From Bacillota bacterium (GTDB lineage Bacteria > Bacillota_A > Clostridia > Lachnospirales > Lachnospiraceae): 14,389 bases of DNA. Under the pieces are notes generated by a model that was not told where the DNA came from, made no database searches, and was given only the letters and a program-made list of their open reading frames with translations. Positions 13,729 to 14,389 of the stretch are shown piece after piece (within the stretch, counting starts at the first letter, position 1; each line of letters opens with the position of its first letter). Where the stretch lies: NCBI GenBank assembly GCA_023443925.1, contig JAEZSL010000410.1:1-14389 (forward strand), read 5' to 3'. The translations under genes were made by a program, and so were the position numbers.

Positions 13729-13734
13729 TATAAT
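13729..13734 (+). promoter_or_regulatory. Candidate -10 of the activase gene
   Basis: A perfect TATAAT at 13729-13734 lies 32 bases before the start codon. The sequence 17-18 bp upstream (ATGATT) is a poor -35, which fits a promoter needing an activator such as the divergent AraC-type protein. Confidence 0.45.
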
Positions 13735-13766
13735 TCAGTTATCACATAAGAAAGGAAATTGTGTCC

Positions 13767-14389
13767 ATGGAAGGTAAAGTGTTTAATATTCAAAAATTTT
13801 CAGTACATGACGGGCCGGGAATAAGAACCACGGTTTTCTTCAAGGGATGCAACCTTAAGTGCAGATGGTGCCATAATCCGGAATCTATCAGTAAGAAGAA
13901 CCAGATTGAATTTTATCCCGAAAAATGTATCGGCTGCGGAGCCTGCTTTACGGTCTGTCCCAATGGAGTACATTTCCTTGATGATAATAAGGAACATAAG
14001 TTGGACCGTTCAAAATGCGACGGCTGCCTTTTGTGCGCCGAGACCTGCTATGCAGGTGCGCTGGCAGGCGTAGGACAAAACATTGAGAGCTCCCAACTCT
14101 TACAATCGATCCTGGAGGATAAACCATACTATGATAATTCCTCGGGCGGAGTTACTTTTTCTGGGGGAGAAGCCATGCTTCAGATAGATTTTCTGGAGGA
14201 AATCCTTAAGCGATGCAAAGTGGAAGGAATTCACACAGCTGTGGATACAGCCGGCTGCGTACCCTGGAATTACTTCGAACGGATTCTTGAGAGTACGGAT
14301 TTATTTTTATATGATATAAAAGCTGCCGATCCTATTCGGCATAAGCAGCTGACCGGAGCAGAGAATCATCTGATCCTGGATAATTTAAA
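13767..14389 (+). CDS. Glycyl radical enzyme activating protein, radical SAM (3' end cut by window edge)
   Basis: The frame is open from ATG 13767 (AAGGAAA at 13752-13758 as ribosome binding site) to the window end, giving 207 residues of a protein that is usually about 300. The N-terminus NIQKFSVHDGPGIRTTVFFK leads into the radical SAM motif CNLKCRWC (Cys28, Cys32, Cys35), which holds the 4Fe-4S cluster that cleaves S-adenosylmethionine. Two ferredoxin-type clusters follow: Cys54, 57, 60, 64 and Cys84, 87, 90, 94. GGVTFSGGEAML (about 127-138) contains the SAM-binding GGE; most relatives have Pro after GGE rather than Ala. These activases install a glycyl radical on a partner enzyme. The extra cluster domain separates this protein from plain pyruvate formate-lyase activase and points to a diol/glycerol dehydratase-type or other specialised partner. 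The partner should lie beyond the right edge and cannot be named here. Confidence 0.94.
   Translation, partial: MEGKVFNIQKFSVHDGPGIRTTVFFKGCNLKCRWCHNPESISKKNQIEFYPEKCIGCGACFTVCPNGVHFLDDNKEHKLDRSKCDGCLLCAETCYAGALAGVGQNIESSQLLQSILEDKPYYDNSSGGVTFSGGEAMLQIDFLEEILKRCKVEGIHTAVDTAGCVPWNYFERILESTDLFLYDIKAADPIRHKQLTGAENHLILDNL

Overview
The window looks like a chromosomal segment of a low-to-mid GC Gram-positive anaerobe, most likely a Lachnospiraceae-type Clostridia. The clues are strong purine-rich ribosome binding sites, a YesM/YesN-type two-component system beside a LipO/LplB/YtcP-type sugar importer, a Mn-type riboswitch, and a glycyl-radical-enzyme activase. This placement comes from gene content and style only. 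I see no rRNA, tRNA, CRISPR array, insertion sequence or phage gene.

Layout. (1) 1-1804: the 3' part of a MarR-type repressor, then a MepA-like MATE efflux pump in the same direction. (2) 1805-2285: a 480-base non-coding stretch with a post-MATE hairpin, an array of degenerate 21-25 bp direct repeats, a promoter with a perfect TTGACA, a yybP-ykoY (Mn2+) riboswitch, and two consecutive terminator-like hairpins built from related arm sequences. (3) 2286-4943: a P2A-type Ca2+/Mn2+-ATPase of SPCA/Pmr1 character, apparently controlled by that riboswitch. (4) 4966-8252, minus strand: a response regulator (REC plus AraC-type HTH) and a YesM-type sensor kinase carrying five tandem hexapeptide repeats in its extracellular domain. 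(5) 8639-12524, plus strand, divergent from the kinase: a solute-binding lipoprotein and two permeases of a carbohydrate ABC importer. There is no ATPase gene in this operon. The lipoprotein and first permease are separated by 341 bases holding a strong hairpin and two tandem ~80-base copies of a two-hairpin RNA element. (6) A bidirectional terminator. (7) 12661-13539, minus: a cupin-AraC regulator. (8) 13767-end, plus: a glycyl radical enzyme activase, cut by the window edge, divergent from that regulator.

How the parts work together (inference): the sensor kinase and regulator probably sense a sugar or oligosaccharide and activate the divergent importer, perhaps through the 21-bp-spaced direct repeats at 8457-8494. 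The intercistronic structured RNA probably sets the ratio of binding protein to permease. The Mn riboswitch probably switches the ATPase on under Mn excess. The cupin-AraC protein may control the activase and an unseen glycyl radical enzyme beyond the right edge.

The least explained structure is the repeated two-hairpin element at 10547-10722. Its two copies differ by paired changes that preserve both helices, and its opening sequence recurs a third time as the start site of the permease.
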